NCBI RefSeq assembly: GCF_001458595.1
Contig: NZ_LN890324.1
Coordinates: 1 to 64,000, forward strand
Length of the DNA stretch: 64,000 nucleotides
Reading direction: 5' to 3'
Source of the DNA: Clostridium neonatale
GTDB lineage: Bacteria; Bacillota; Clostridia; Clostridiales; Clostridiaceae
Shown here: piece after piece, positions 28,404 through 39,153 of the stretch
How positions within the stretch are numbered: position 1 is the first letter of the stretch
How the letters are laid out: each line of letters starts with the position of its first letter
The notes under the pieces: model-generated
What the model saw: only the letters and a program-made list of their open reading frames with translations
Database searches by the model: none
Told to the model about the DNA's origin: nothing
Position numbers and translations under genes: made by a program

Positions 28404-31400
28404 TTACAAGATTATGTCATCTACTACTTCTTTTAAAAACTCTAACTTATTTTCTTTTTTTATTCCTTTAATTTTAAAAGCAAAGTATGGTTCTAATCCA
28501 AATTTCAATACCACAATATCTTTGTATTTTTTAATAAGATTTACATAAATATTAGAATAATCACTTTCGCCTTGAGCGAATTTAAATATTATCACTTTTG
28601 GCATTTCTTTTATTTCCTCAATAAATACAGTTTTTGCTTTATTCTTTATATATGCTATATCCATCAAGTTACGAACTGATTCAGGCATTTTAGAGTATCT
28701 ATCGTTTAGTTCTTCTTCTATATCATTATAATCATCTATATTTTCAATAGCTGCAATCTTTTTATATACCTCTATCTTTTGTATTTCATCTTCTATATAA
28801 TGTTCTGAAATAAATGCATCAACTTTTATATCTACTGTAGTTTCAATAGGTTCTTTACTTATTTCACCTTTAATTATCTTAATAGTATCCTCGAGCATTC
28901 TACAATATAAATCATATCCTATAGTTGCCATGTGTCCATGTTGAGAAGATCCCATCATGTTACCTGCTCCCCTTATTTCTAAATCTCTCATAGCTATCTT
29001 AAATCCTGATCCTAATTCCGTAAAATCCCTCAAAGCTTTAAGTCTCTTCTCTGCTACTTCTGTTAAAACCTTATCTTTAGTATATAGCAGATATGCATAT
29101 GCTATTCTGTTAGATCTACCTACTCTTCCTCTCAATTGATAAAGTTGTGATAATCCCATTTTATCAGAATCATATATTATAATAGTGTTTACATTCTGAA
29201 TATCCATTCCAGTTTCTATAATTGTTGTACACACTAGTACATTATGCTCTCCCGACATAAAGTCCATCATTTCTTTTTCAAGTTCTCTTTCTGCCATTTG
29301 ACCATGTGCGATGCCTACCTTAGCCTCCGGAACCAATTCTTGGACGTATTTAGCCATTCTATCAATATCTTCTACTCTGTTATAAACAAAATATACTTGC
29401 CCATCTCTGCCTACTTCTCTCAAAATTGCATCTCTTATAAGTTGATCATTTTGTTCTACAACATAAGTTTGTACAGGATATCTCTCTTCTGGAGGAGTTT
29501 CTATAACCGATATATCTCTCACCCCTGTTAATGACATATGAAGAGTTCTTGGTATAGGAGTAGCACTTAAAGTTAATACATCTACATTTTTCTTTAAATT
29601 TTTTATTTTCTCTTTTTGTTTAACTCCAAATCTTTGCTCTTCATCAATTATTAACAATCCTAAGTCTTTGAATTGTATGTCCTTTGAAACTATTCTATGA
29701 GTTCCTATTAAAATATCAACGTTTCCTTCTTTAAGCCTTTGAAGTGTTTCCTTTTGCTGTTTTGTAGTTCTAAACCTACTTACCATATCAACTTTTATTG
29801 GAAAATCTGAAAATCTATTTTTCATATTCTTGTAATGTTGTTCTGCTAAGATTGTAGTTGGAACTAAAAAAGCCACTTGCTTTCCATCCATAACACATTT
29901 AAATGCCGCCCTTACTGCAACTTCTGTCTTTCCATATCCAACATCTCCACATAAAAGTCTATCCATAGGCTTATCTGATTCCATGTCACTTTTAATTTCT
30001 TCTAATGATGTTAATTGGTCCGGAGTTTCTTCGTAAGGAAATTCATCTTCAAATTGTTTTTGCCATTGTGTGTCCTTTGAAAATTTGTAGCCCCTTACGG
30101 TTGCTCTTGTTGCGTAAAGCTTAACTAGGTCCTCAGCTATTTCATTAATGGATTTTCTAGCCTTAGCTTTAGCTTTTTGCCATTCAGTTCCACCAAGTTT
30201 GTTTATCTTAGGGAATTTTCCTTCACTTCCAACATATTTTTGTATTAAATCCAATTGCTCAACAGGAACATAAAGCTTATCCCCCTTATCATACACAATA
30301 TCTAAGTAATCTCTCTTATGTCCTGCAACATCAATTTGTTTAATACCCTTATATACACCAATTCCATGGTTAGCATGAACTACATAGTCACCTGGTTTAA
30401 GTTCTGCAAAACTTTTTATCTTTGCAATACCTTTTTGCTTAGATTTATTTTTAGTCTTTAACTTTCTTTTAGCTTCGCCAAATACTTCCTTATCTGAAAT
30501 TACACAAATTTTATAGTTTGGATATTCAAAACCTTTCAGCTGATTTCCAAAAGTAATTACAACTTCACCAAAATTAATTTTATCTACAGAATCTTTATAT
30601 GAGCTTTCAATTCCTCTATCACGTAATGTGTCTACTAAACGTTCTCCCCTTGCTCTTGTACCTGATAAAATTAACGTCTTATATTCCTCAGATTTCTTTC
30701 TTGAAATATCATCAATTAATAAATCTAACTGACCTTGATAATTTGTTAACGTTGATTGACTTATATCAATTTTTGTAATTGGTCTTAACCAGTTATTATT
30801 CTGAGATAACGATTCTAAAAAAATTATTTTTTGTTCTGAAAATGATCCTAGTATTTCTTCTTTATTAAGTAATAGTCCTCCTTGTCCCGGAAAAATATCT
30901 CCTCTTTGAGAAAATGCTGTAAAATTCTCCTCAAACTCTATATATGTAGAATTTAATTTTCCCTCACATCTTTGAACATTATCCATTATAAAATAATAAT
31001 CATTAAAATAATCAAATAAGCTTTCTGTCTTCTTAGAAAAATAATTTAAATAACTATCTATAGTTTCGAAAGAACATGTTTCTTCTAGTGATTCTAAATT
31101 CTTATTTAAAATTTTTCTTAATTTTTCTACTCTGTCTTTATCTTTATCCTTATCTTCTATTTCCTCAAATTCACTCTTTAGTTTTTCTCTACCATATTCT
31201 AAAGCCTCATCAGTAAGGACTATTTCTTTTGCTGGAAATATGTTTACTGATTTAACTTTTTCAATGCTTCTTTGTGATTCTATATTAAATGTTCTTATGG
31301 ATTCTATTTCATCTCCAAATAATTCAATTCTATATGGATAACTTGAGCATGTTGGGAAAACATCAAGAATCCCTCCCCTTAAAGAAAATTGACCCTTTCC

Positions 31401-31907
31401 TTCAACCATTTCTACTCTTTCATATCCTGATTGAATTAGTTTTTTGCCTATCTCTTTAACATCAACATCATCATTTTCTTTTAATTTTATATTATATTCT
31501 GTAAATAATTTATGTGGTGTATATTTAGAGGCAAATGCATCTACAGATGTTACAATTATTTTTTTATTATTATTTAATATCTCATTTATTACTTTTAATC
31601 TAGCCCATCTTAAATCTCCCGATACAGCATCAATATTATAAAATACTACCTCCTTAGCTGGGAAATAGTAAACCTCATTTGTGTATAATATTAAATCTTC
31701 ATATAGGTTTTTGGCTTCTATATCATTTTGAGTTACTACTACTATAGACTTATCAATATTCTCAAATATACCATCTATTATATATCCTCTTCCAGATTCT
31801 GATATACCATATATTCCTATAGGATATTTTTTACCTTTAATTGAATCTTCTAAGTTCTTAAACTCTGAACTCTCCTCTAAAGGCTCCAATAATCCTTTTA
31901 ACCTCAT
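28404..31907 (-). CDS. mfd: transcription-repair coupling factor Mfd
   Basis: 1167 residues from the ATG at 31907. It removes stalled RNA polymerase and recruits UvrA to damage. In order: UvrB-homology region (about 1-330), RNA polymerase-interacting CarD-like domain (about 490-570; LKPGDYVVHANHGIGVYKG), RecG-like translocase with Walker A GDVGYGKTEVA and DEEQRFG, helicase C with GRVGRS, and the TRCF C-terminal domain. The frame also allows an ATG at 31919, whose AAGG would be too close; the later ATG gives family-like MRLKGLL. It follows pth almost directly. Confidence 0.96.
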   Translation of the reverse strand: MRLKGLLEPLEESSEFKNLEDSIKGKKYPIGIYGISESGRGYIIDGIFENIDKSIVVVTQNDIEAKNLYEDLILYTNEVYYFPAKEVVFYNIDAVSGDLRWARLKVINEILNNNKKIIVTSVDAFASKYTPHKLFTEYNIKLKENDDVDVKEIGKKLIQSGYERVEMVEGKGQFSLRGGILDVFPTCSSYPYRIELFGDEIESIRTFNIESQRSIEKVKSVNIFPAKEIVLTDEALEYGREKLKSEFEEIEDKDKDKDRVEKLRKILNKNLESLEETCSFETIDSYLNYFSKKTESLFDYFNDYYFIMDNVQRCEGKLNSTYIEFEENFTAFSQRGDIFPGQGGLLLNKEEILGSFSEQKIIFLESLSQNNNWLRPITKIDISQSTLTNYQGQLDLLIDDISRKKSEEYKTLILSGTRARGERLVDTLRDRGIESSYKDSVDKINFGEVVITFGNQLKGFEYPNYKICVISDKEVFGEAKRKLKTKNKSKQKGIAKIKSFAELKPGDYVVHANHGIGVYKGIKQIDVAGHKRDYLDIVYDKGDKLYVPVEQLDLIQKYVGSEGKFPKINKLGGTEWQKAKAKARKSINEIAEDLVKLYATRATVRGYKFSKDTQWQKQFEDEFPYEETPDQLTSLEEIKSDMESDKPMDRLLCGDVGYGKTEVAVRAAFKCVMDGKQVAFLVPTTILAEQHYKNMKNRFSDFPIKVDMVSRFRTTKQQKETLQRLKEGNVDILIGTHRIVSKDIQFKDLGLLIIDEEQRFGVKQKEKIKNLKKNVDVLTLSATPIPRTLHMSLTGVRDISVIETPPEERYPVQTYVVEQNDQLIRDAILREVGRDGQVYFVYNRVEDIDRMAKYVQELVPEAKVGIAHGQMAERELEKEMMDFMSGEHNVLVCTTIIETGMDIQNVNTIIIYDSDKMGLSQLYQLRGRVGRSNRIAYAYLLYTKDKVLTEVAEKRLKALRDFTELGSGFKIAMRDLEIRGAGNMMGSSQHGHMATIGYDLYCRMLEDTIKIIKGEISKEPIETTVDIKVDAFISEHYIEDEIQKIEVYKKIAAIENIDDYNDIEEELNDRYSKMPESVRNLMDIAYIKNKAKTVFIEEIKEMPKVIIFKFAQGESDYSNIYVNLIKKYKDIVVLKFGLEPYFAFKIKGIKKENKLEFLKEVVDDIIL

Positions 31908-31921
31908 ATTTTGCACCATCC

Positions 31922-32497
31922 TTAAATACTTAAATTCGGCTTAAATCCGTTATATTTATTCATAGCCTGCTTAACATCTGATTTTATAATCTCTTCTACT
32001 GCTTTTGTGGATGCATCTATACTAAATTTTAAAATATCCATTTCCTCTTTTGTAAATTTACCCAGTACATATTTTACAAGATCAACGTCAGGTTGTCCTA
32101 CGCCCACCTTTATTCTCGGGAAAATATCTGTACCTAAATGCGCTATTATGCTCTTTATTCCATTATGCCCACCTGCACTACCTTTTTCCCTTAATCTAAG
32201 TCTTCCAATATCTAAACTTATGTCATCATAAATAACTATTATCTGCTCATTAGTAATCTTGTAAAAATCAACTACTTCTCTTATACTTTCTCCACTTAAA
32301 TTCATATATGTAGTTGGTTTTAATAAAATCACTTTTGTATTGCCTATAAAGCCTTCGCCATACATACCTTTAAATTTTTCCCTATTTATATCAATATTAT
32401 ACTCCTTACTTATATTATCGATAACATTAAATCCTATATTATGTCGTGTATTTTCATATTGAATACCTGGATTTCCAAGTCCAACTATTAAAAACAT
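31922..32497 (-). CDS. pth: peptidyl-tRNA hydrolase
   Basis: 191 residues. It releases tRNA from peptidyl-tRNA that has dropped off ribosomes. [18 protein letters not shown] carries the catalytic His20; [12 protein letters not shown] and [12 protein letters not shown] are conserved. Its start is 17 nt after the histidine kinase stop and mfd begins about 14 nt after it, so it is probably cotranscribed with the two-component genes and mfd. Confidence 0.97.
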   Translation of the reverse strand: MFLIVGLGNPGIQYENTRHNIGFNVIDNISKEYNIDINREKFKGMYGEGFIGNTKVILLKPTTYMNLSGESIREVVDFYKITNEQIIVIYDDISLDIGRLRLREKGSAGGHNGIKSIIAHLGTDIFPRIKVGVGQPDVDLVKYVLGKFTKEEMDILKFSIDASTKAVEEIIKSDVKQAMNKYNGFKPNLSI

Positions 32498-32514
32498 ATT
32501 TCATTACTCCTTTA

Positions 32515-33930
32515 TTATAATTCTTTAAATTTAGTTAAGGTGAAAATAAAATTTACACCTTTAATTTTATCATTTTCTGCCCAGATCTCTTCTCCCTGCT
32601 GCATGAGTATCATTCTAACTATTGGCAGTCCTAGTCCAGTACTTACCTTGTTAGTTCTAGATTTATCTGATTTATAAAATCGATCCCATATTTTATTTAT
32701 TTCTTCTTCTTCTATTTGAGGTCCATCATTGTATATTTGAGTAAATATTTTATTTCCTTTAACATAATTACTTATTTTTATAGTTCCACAATCTCCACAA
32801 TACTTAACTGAATTATCTAACAAATTTGTTACCACCTGCATCATCTTATCTTCATCTGCATTTGCAAAACATTTTTCGTATTGAAAATTAACTTCTAAAT
32901 TTATATTTTTATCATTTAATTTTTGCTCATTATTTATAATACAAATTCGTATTATTTCATTAATATCAACTTTTTTCATTTTAAATTTAAGTTTTCCTGA
33001 CTCAATAGCTGATAAATCCAATAAATCATTAATTAATCTGGTTAATCTTTGAGTTTCATTATACGCTCTTTCTAAGTAATATCCCTCTTTATCTTTTGGG
33101 ATTACGCCATCTATTATTCCTGATATAAATCCTTTAATTGAAGTTATAGGACTCCTTAATTCATGAGAAACGTTAGATATAAATTCTCGTCTATTATTTT
33201 CAACTTTTTCTAATGATTCAGCCATTATATTAAACGATTTTGCCAATTCTCCGATTTCATCATTTGAACATATACTAACTCTTTTATCCACTTCTCCATT
33301 GGCAAATCTTCTTGCGGTCTTGCTTATTTCATGCAATGGATTAATTAATATTATATTTGTAAAAAATGATAAAACTATAGTAGATAAGATCATAAAAAGA
33401 CCTGCTGAAATCCAAATAATAATATATATTTTACTTAATTGACCTTTAACTAAAAATAAAGGCGACTCCATAACAACACAGCCCTTAAATTCACCATCTT
33501 GCATTACAGGATATATGCAAGTATAATTCTTTTTTATATATTTTATCGTCTTCCCGCTTTTTAAAACATCTGAAGATAAATTTAAAATCTTAGCATCTTC
33601 AGCATCATATATATGTTTAATATTATCTGCTGAAATATACATTCTCATCTTATCATCTAGTATATATATATCAGCATTTATTGCTGTTCCTGATATATTT
33701 AATATATTTTTCAATTTAGAAATTCTACTTTCTTCAGTATCTTCAATATCAGAATAAGTTATTATCATATTACTTATATATTGCCCCATTTGATTAAATT
33801 GAAGCTCTTTTTCTGTAATAAAATTCATTTTTATCCATATAGATAGTAAACAAGCTAAAAAAGTTAAAACACAAGCCATAATAATAGCATTAATATTCAT
33901 TAATTTATGCAATAAGCCATGTTTCCTCAT
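32515..33930 (-). CDS. sensor histidine kinase (HAMP, class I)
   Basis: 471 residues. TM1 (about 13-34) and TM2 (about 167-194) enclose an extracytoplasmic sensor of about 130 residues that looks like a single Cache/PAS-type fold. HAMP follows (about 191-243), then HisKA with the phosphoacceptor His256 in FISNVSHELRSP, and an HATPase domain with N box (NLLDNSVKYC) and G box (GLGLPIV). The stimulus is not known. Its ATG overlaps the regulator stop in TAATG, so translation is coupled. Confidence 0.93.
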   Translation of the reverse strand: MRKHGLLHKLMNINAIIMACVLTFLACLLSIWIKMNFITEKELQFNQMGQYISNMIITYSDIEDTEESRISKLKNILNISGTAINADIYILDDKMRMYISADNIKHIYDAEDAKILNLSSDVLKSGKTIKYIKKNYTCIYPVMQDGEFKGCVVMESPLFLVKGQLSKIYIIIWISAGLFMILSTIVLSFFTNIILINPLHEISKTARRFANGEVDKRVSICSNDEIGELAKSFNIMAESLEKVENNRREFISNVSHELRSPITSIKGFISGIIDGVIPKDKEGYYLERAYNETQRLTRLINDLLDLSAIESGKLKFKMKKVDINEIIRICIINNEQKLNDKNINLEVNFQYEKCFANADEDKMMQVVTNLLDNSVKYCGDCGTIKISNYVKGNKIFTQIYNDGPQIEEEEINKIWDRFYKSDKSRTNKVSTGLGLPIVRMILMQQGEEIWAENDKIKGVNFIFTLTKFKEL

Positions 33931-34616
33931 TATTTCACCTCAAACTTATATCCCACACCCCAAACTGTTTCTATCTGCCATTCTTCACCACTAGTTAATT
34001 TTTCTCTTAATCTTTTTATATGAACATCAACTGTTCTAGAATCTCCAGGGTAATCATACCCCCATACTTCGCAAAGTAATTGTTCTCTTGTAAATACTCT
34101 ATTTTTATTTTTTGCTAAATAATACAAAAGTTCAAATTCCTTTGGCGGCATTTTTATATCTTCTTTATTAAAAATAACTTTATATGATGTTGGATCTATT
34201 GATAAATCACTAAGCTTTATTATTTCACTCTTAGCATTATCAGCTGAATATCTTCTTAAAACAGCCTTTACCCTTGCTAATAGCTCTTTTGGTTCAAAGG
34301 GTTTAACTATATAGTCATCTGCTCCTAATTCTAATGCTAAAACTTTATCAAATGTATCACCTTTAGCTGTAAGCATTATTACAGGAACTTCGCCTTGCTT
34401 TCTCACCCACTTTAATACATCTATCCCATCTATTCCAGGTATCATTACATCAAGTAACACCAAATTAGGATTATATTCCAAAAATAATTCTTGAGCTCTT
34501 TTTCCTGTACTAGCTATTTTAGTAGTATATCCTGAGCTCTCTAAATACATATTTAAAATTTCACTTATATTTTCATCATCATCTACTATTAAAATTTTAT
34601 CCGATAAACTCTCCAT
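33930..34616 (-). CDS. OmpR/PhoB-family response regulator
   Basis: 228 residues. The receiver domain has acidic pair Asp12-Asp13, phosphoacceptor Asp56 (LVLLDVMIPG), and Lys105 in the IVKPFEPK motif; a winged-helix DNA-binding domain (about 130-226) ends with DVHIKRLREKL and the VWGVGYKFE motif. It is the first gene of a unit with the kinase, inserted between prs and pth and separated from prs by a terminator. Confidence 0.94.
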   Translation of the reverse strand: MESLSDKILIVDDDENISEILNMYLESSGYTTKIASTGKRAQELFLEYNPNLVLLDVMIPGIDGIDVLKWVRKQGEVPVIMLTAKGDTFDKVLALELGADDYIVKPFEPKELLARVKAVLRRYSADNAKSEIIKLSDLSIDPTSYKVIFNKEDIKMPPKEFELLYYLAKNKNRVFTREQLLCEVWGYDYPGDSRTVDVHIKRLREKLTSGEEWQIETVWGVGYKFEVK

Positions 34617-34786
34617 ATTTTATTTCCTCCAAAATATTCAAAATTCATTATATATAATTATGCCCTACATTAGGTAGTAAATAAAGCATTTTTATAATAA
34701 ACCATATATTATTACAAACATGACATATTAAATTCTATCACCATAATTTTAAGTAATATTCTTAATAATGCCTTAAAATTCATACT

Positions 34787-34823
34787 GCAAAAACCCTCTA
34801 CAGCTTTAATGCCATAGAGGGAT
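34787..34823 (-). terminator. prs terminator
   Basis: Stem CCCTCTA/TAGAGGG (34794-34800 with 34815-34821) followed on the minus strand by TTTTTGC, just after the prs stop. Confidence 0.85.
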
Positions 34824-34837
34824 ATTTCCAATATGTA

Positions 34838-35803
34838 TCATCTTTGATATTCAAACAACTTACTTATTGGCTGATCATCATAAATCCTTCTAATTGCTTC
34901 CGCAAATAGAGGAGCAACAGATATTGATTTAATTTTATAATTATCATTTTCTTCTTTTAGCGGTATAGTATTGAGCATTATTAATTCTTCAATTGATGAA
35001 CTATTTATTCTTTCCATAGCAGGACCTGATAGCACTCCATGAGTACAACAAGCATAAACATTCTTAGCTCCCAAATCCTTAAGCGCATTAGCAGCATTTG
35101 TTATTGTTCCTGCTGTATCAATCATATCATCAAGTAGTATACATCTTTTTCCGTCTACATCACCAATTATATTCATAATTTCAGAAACATTAGCTTTTGG
35201 TCTTCTTTTATCTATAATAGCTATCGGCGCATGTAAATTATCTGCAAATTTTCTTGCTCTAGTAACACTTCCCAAATCCGGTGACACTACCACAACATCA
35301 TCCTTGTCAATTAATCCTTTATTTATAAAATATTCTGCAAGTATTGGTGATCCAAGTAAATGATCCACTGGAATGTTAAAATATCCTTGAATTTGTGCTG
35401 CATGTAAATCCATAGTTAATACTCTATTTGCTCCAGCTGTTGTTAATAGATCAGCTACTAACTTAGCCGTTATTGGATCTCTTGATTTAGCTTTTCTATC
35501 TTGTCTAGCATATCCGTAATATGGAATAACAGCTGTTATTCTTCCTGCTGATGCTCTTTTAAAAGCATCAATCATTATTAGTAATTCCATAAGATTATTA
35601 TTTACAGGCGAACAAGTTGATTGTATTATAAATACGTCTGTTCCTCTTACTGTTTCAGAAATATCAACTGATATTTCTCCATCACTAAAAGTTGAAACTT
35701 TTGATTTTCCCATAGTTACATTTAGTATATTTGCTATTTCTTCTGCTAACTGCGGATGAGAATTACCAGTAAAAATTTTTATATTTTTTCCATGAGTTAT
35801 CAT
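34838..35803 (-). CDS. prs: ribose-phosphate pyrophosphokinase
   Basis: 321 residues. It makes PRPP from ribose-5-P and ATP for purines, pyrimidines, His and NAD. The class I PRPP synthetase signature [18 protein letters not shown] is near residue 135; [11 protein letters not shown] and [10 protein letters not shown] (PRPP-binding) are conserved. It starts 49 nt after the glmU stop, so glmU-prs may be one unit, as in Bacillus. Confidence 0.98.
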   Translation of the reverse strand: MITHGKNIKIFTGNSHPQLAEEIANILNVTMGKSKVSTFSDGEISVDISETVRGTDVFIIQSTCSPVNNNLMELLIMIDAFKRASAGRITAVIPYYGYARQDRKAKSRDPITAKLVADLLTTAGANRVLTMDLHAAQIQGYFNIPVDHLLGSPILAEYFINKGLIDKDDVVVVSPDLGSVTRARKFADNLHAPIAIIDKRRPKANVSEIMNIIGDVDGKRCILLDDMIDTAGTITNAANALKDLGAKNVYACCTHGVLSGPAMERINSSSIEELIMLNTIPLKEENDNYKIKSISVAPLFAEAIRRIYDDQPISKLFEYQR

Positions 35804-35852
35804 AATGTCAGAAGACCTCCTTAAAAATTATTAGCTAATAATATTTAAATTG

Positions 35853-37223
35853 CTATTTTTTTAATCCTCTTTTTTCAACCCAACCACTAATATTTCTTTG
35901 TTTTGCCCTTGCTACAGCTAGATCTCCTTCTTTTACTTCAGCTGTAATAGTTGATCCTGCTGCAATATAAGTATTATCACCAACTTTAACCGGAGAAACT
36001 AAGTTAGTATTACATCCAATAAAACTATGGTCTCCAATAATTGTCTTATGCTTTTCTTTTCCATCATAATTTACTACTACTGTTCCACATCCAAAATTAC
36101 ATCCTGAACCCACTTCTGCATCTCCAATATAAGTTAAGTGAGATACCTTAGTTCCATCTCCAATGGTAGCTTTCTTTATTTCAACGAAATCTCCTATTCT
36201 TGTACTCTTACCTATAATGCTATCTGGACGAATATAAGCAAAAGGTCCAACGGTTGTATTATCACCAATTTTACTATCTAATATTACAGATGATTGGATA
36301 TCTACTTCATTACCTATTACACTATCCTTAATTCTTGAATTTTGATATAATAAACAATTCTCACCTATAACAGTATTTCCTTCTAGTATGTTATTTGGAT
36401 ATATTATTGTATCTTTTCCTATTTCAACATCTGCACCTATATATGTTGTTTTAGGGTCTATTAATGTAACGCCATTTTCCATGTGAATAGTATTGATTCT
36501 ATTTCTAAGAATCTCTTCTGCTTCTGCTAGCTGAACCCTAGAATTTACTCCAATAGTTTCTTCGATGTCAGTAACAACTGCACCAATTGAATATCCTTCA
36601 TCTTTTAAAATTCCAATTACATCTGTAAGATAATATTCACCTTGCTTATTATTATTATTTAATTTATCTAATGATTTAACTAATAATTCTATATCAAAGC
36701 AATAAATTGCTGAATTCATCTCTTTAATTTTGAGTTCTTCCTCATTACAGTCTTTATGTTCAACAATTTTTAATACTTTTCCACTTTCATCTCTAACTAT
36801 TCTTCCATATCCAGTTGGATCGTCTACCATAGCTGTTAAAATTGTTGCTGCATTCTTGTTGTTTATATGATCATTTATTAAGCTTTCAACTGTTGACTGC
36901 TTTATTAAAGGTGTATCTCCTGTAAAAACAGCTACAACTCCTGATTTATTTTCCAAAAATTTTTTAGCACATTTAACTGCATGCCCAGTCCCTAATTGCT
37001 CTGCTTGAAGTGAATAAGTGACACCTGTGTCCTTAGTTTTTTCTTCTACAAGCTCTGCTCCTTTACCTATAATTAAATTTATATCTTGAATTTCTGCTTT
37101 TTTTACCGTATCTATAACATGCTTTACCATTTCCTTACCACATACTTTGTGAAGTACTTTAGGTAAATTTGATTTTATCCTTTTACCTTGTCCTGCCGCT
37201 AGAATTAATGCGCATTTATACAT
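35853..37223 (-). CDS. glmU: bifunctional GlmU (UDP-GlcNAc pyrophosphorylase / GlcN-1-P acetyltransferase)
   Basis: 456 residues. It acetylates glucosamine-1-P and uridylates the product to UDP-GlcNAc for cell wall. The N-terminal pyrophosphorylase domain has [18 protein letters not shown]; a left-handed beta-helix of hexapeptide repeats (about 255-440) carries the acetyltransferase. spoVG-glmU-prs order as in B. subtilis. Confidence 0.97.
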   Translation of the reverse strand: MYKCALILAAGQGKRIKSNLPKVLHKVCGKEMVKHVIDTVKKAEIQDINLIIGKGAELVEEKTKDTGVTYSLQAEQLGTGHAVKCAKKFLENKSGVVAVFTGDTPLIKQSTVESLINDHINNKNAATILTAMVDDPTGYGRIVRDESGKVLKIVEHKDCNEEELKIKEMNSAIYCFDIELLVKSLDKLNNNNKQGEYYLTDVIGILKDEGYSIGAVVTDIEETIGVNSRVQLAEAEEILRNRINTIHMENGVTLIDPKTTYIGADVEIGKDTIIYPNNILEGNTVIGENCLLYQNSRIKDSVIGNEVDIQSSVILDSKIGDNTTVGPFAYIRPDSIIGKSTRIGDFVEIKKATIGDGTKVSHLTYIGDAEVGSGCNFGCGTVVVNYDGKEKHKTIIGDHSFIGCNTNLVSPVKVGDNTYIAAGSTITAEVKEGDLAVARAKQRNISGWVEKRGLKK

Positions 37224-37338
37224 TATAATAACACCTCTTTATATAAGCTATAAGCCTATTCTATTATTCTAATTAATTATATTTGAAAGATAAATTTATT
37301 TCAACCCATGAGAATCTTAGATGTTTGATACTTCAAAC

Positions 37339-37373
37339 GAAATAAGAGGAAGCACAAAACTTCCTCTTATTTC
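37339..37373 (-). terminator. spoVG terminator
   Basis: A 14-bp perfect stem (37339-37352 with 37360-37373) just downstream of spoVG, separating it from glmU. Confidence 0.85.
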
Positions 37374-37381
37374 ATAAATCA

Positions 37382-37657
37382 TTATTCTTCTGCATTTTCT
37401 TGAGCTACTGCTTTTTCATAGGCTTCTAAAATTGCAGTTTGAATTTTTTCTCTTGCTTCTGTATTTATTGGGTGAGCTATGTCCTTAAATTCTCCATCTG
37501 GTGTTTTTCTGCTTGGCATAGCAATGAATAATCCCATTTGTCCTTCTATAACTTTGATGTCATGAATCACGAATTCATTATCAAAAGTAACAGAAACTAT
37601 TCCTTTCATTTTACCTTCTGCTGAGATTTTTCTAATTCTAACGTCTGTAATTTGCAT
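37382..37657 (-). CDS. spoVG: septation/sporulation regulator SpoVG
   Basis: 91 residues. A small conserved protein that affects septation in sporulation and binds nucleic acid in several Firmicutes. [11 protein letters not shown] and [23 protein letters not shown] are characteristic. AAGGGG precedes the ATG. A sigma-A-like promoter lies 100 bp upstream. Confidence 0.97.
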   Translation of the reverse strand: MQITDVRIRKISAEGKMKGIVSVTFDNEFVIHDIKVIEGQMGLFIAMPSRKTPDGEFKDIAHPINTEAREKIQTAILEAYEKAVAQENAEE

Positions 37658-37704
37658 TTTTACTCTACCCCTTCCCAGTTGCTTATTAAAATTTCATATT
37701 TATA

Positions 37705-37731
37705 TAATTTCTCCACAAATTTCTAAATTCC
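37705..37731 (-). promoter_or_regulatory. possible sigma-H-type element before spoVG
   Basis: On the minus strand AAAGGAATTT (around 37722-37731) is followed after 11 bp by GAGAAATTA (37705-37713), resembling the RNAGGAWWW / RNNGAAT pattern of sigma-H promoters. In B. subtilis spoVG is sigma-H controlled. The -10 has a mismatch and low complexity could produce this by chance. Confidence 0.3.
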
Positions 37732-37747
37732 TTTTTTAATTTGTTAA

Positions 37748-37776
37748 ATTATTAGAAAATTTATTTTTTATGTCAA
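37748..37776 (-). promoter_or_regulatory. sigma-A-like spoVG promoter
   Basis: TTGACA (37771-37776), 17 bp, AATAAT (37748-37753) on the minus strand, about 90 bp before the spoVG start. Confidence 0.6.
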
Positions 37777-37946
37777 CTTTCCTAAAAATTATCTTATATA
37801 ATGAATTAACACATTGCTTTTTTGTATATTTTTGTATAATAAAACGAAATATTTTATTATATTTTTATAAGATAATTTTACTTTTTAATAAACTTGGGTT
37901 CTCAAATTACAAAATAATATATTTCAATCTCTAATTTTTAATTATT

Positions 37947-38771
37947 TTAAGAAAATATCTTAGAAGGTTGAACATCTATTATTGCTGACTTATCTACAGA
38001 TTTGAGTTCTACCACTGAAACATACTCATCCACTAATTTCTTTTCTATTGCTTGATTATCTACTAACACTCCGATGCCAACTAATTCACTGTCAAATTCC
38101 TTTAATAAATCTTTAATCCCAACAGCAGTTCCGCCGCCTTTCATAAAGTCATCAATGAATATACATCTACTGTTTGATTTCATTGACTTTTTAGAAAGAG
38201 CCATTTGTTGCAATCTTCCACTTGTTCCTGATACATAATTAATTGTAACTGTAGATCCTTCAGTTGCTATGCTACTTCTTCTAGCAATAACTAACTGAAC
38301 TCCTAAGTTTCTAGCTACTTCATATGCTAAAGGAATTCCTTTTGTTTCTACTGTTATTACATAATCCACATTTTTATCTTGAAAACATGATGATAATAAT
38401 ACACCAGCTTTATTTATTATCTGTGGATTATACATTAAATCTGTCATATAAATCATATTCCCCGGAATCACCCTACTTCCATCTTCTAATTGTTTACATA
38501 ACTCTAACGCAAAATCTTTCTTCTGTTCATTACTTATTCCTGGCACATATCTGATTCCTCCAGCTACACCAGCAATAGTTTCAATTTTACCCATTTCTAA
38601 TTTTTCTAAAACTTCTCTTACAACAACTATATCTTCACTTATTGTTGATTTAGCTGCATTTAATAATTCTGAGAAAGTATTTAATCCAATTATTTTATTA
38701 GGGTTTTCTAATAATATTTTAGTTATTGCGACCACTCTCTTATTTCTCGTAAACTTTTCCACTAAAATCAC
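37947..38771 (-). CDS. purR: purine operon repressor PurR
   Basis: 274 residues. A PRPP-responsive repressor of purine genes (Gram-positive type). An N-terminal winged helix (about 1-75; NTFSELLNAAKSTISEDI) precedes a phosphoribosyltransferase-like domain with the PRPP motif CIFIDDFMKGGGTA. It is divergent from murC and begins the purR-spoVG-glmU-prs series. PurR often regulates itself, but I see no pair of canonical PurBoxes here. Confidence 0.95.
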   Translation of the reverse strand: MILVEKFTRNKRVVAITKILLENPNKIIGLNTFSELLNAAKSTISEDIVVVREVLEKLEMGKIETIAGVAGGIRYVPGISNEQKKDFALELCKQLEDGSRVIPGNMIYMTDLMYNPQIINKAGVLLSSCFQDKNVDYVITVETKGIPLAYEVARNLGVQLVIARRSSIATEGSTVTINYVSGTSGRLQQMALSKKSMKSNSRCIFIDDFMKGGGTAVGIKDLLKEFDSELVGIGVLVDNQAIEKKLVDEYVSVVELKSVDKSAIIDVQPSKIFS

Positions 38772-39153
38772 CTACACGAATTTTATTTTAATTTATTGCT
38801 ATTAATATTCATATTTTATTCTAAATTCAAATTAATAGCAATATTTTTAGATATAAACTTAATATTATATCTAAAATTGATTAACAAATATAATAAAATT
38901 ACATATAATATTATGTATTTATTGTTTTTCTATGGTTCATTCTCTGAAAAATGTATATAATTATATATGGTTATATGTAAATTTATAATTTATTCTATGC
39001 TTCACAAATTTCTAGTAAATCTTATTTACAGCTATTTAATATTAACTTAAATTTTAATTTTTGCAATATATTATAGATAAAAATTTATTTTACTTGTAAT
39101 TTTCTTATTTTTTAGAATAATTATAGATATTTTTATGAAAAGGAGTTGTTAAT
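38772..39153. promoter_or_regulatory. purR/murC divergent promoter region with inverted repeats
   Basis: A 382-bp AT-rich spacer between two diverging genes. A 13-bp perfect inverted repeat (38794-38806 with 38831-38843; TATTGCTATTAAT and complement) lies close to purR, and an 8-bp one (AGATATAA/TTATATCT) follows at about 38850-38872. Promoters must lie here for both directions; a weak TTGTAA-16-AATAAT pair is near 39095-39122 for murC. No gene seen. Confidence 0.45.
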
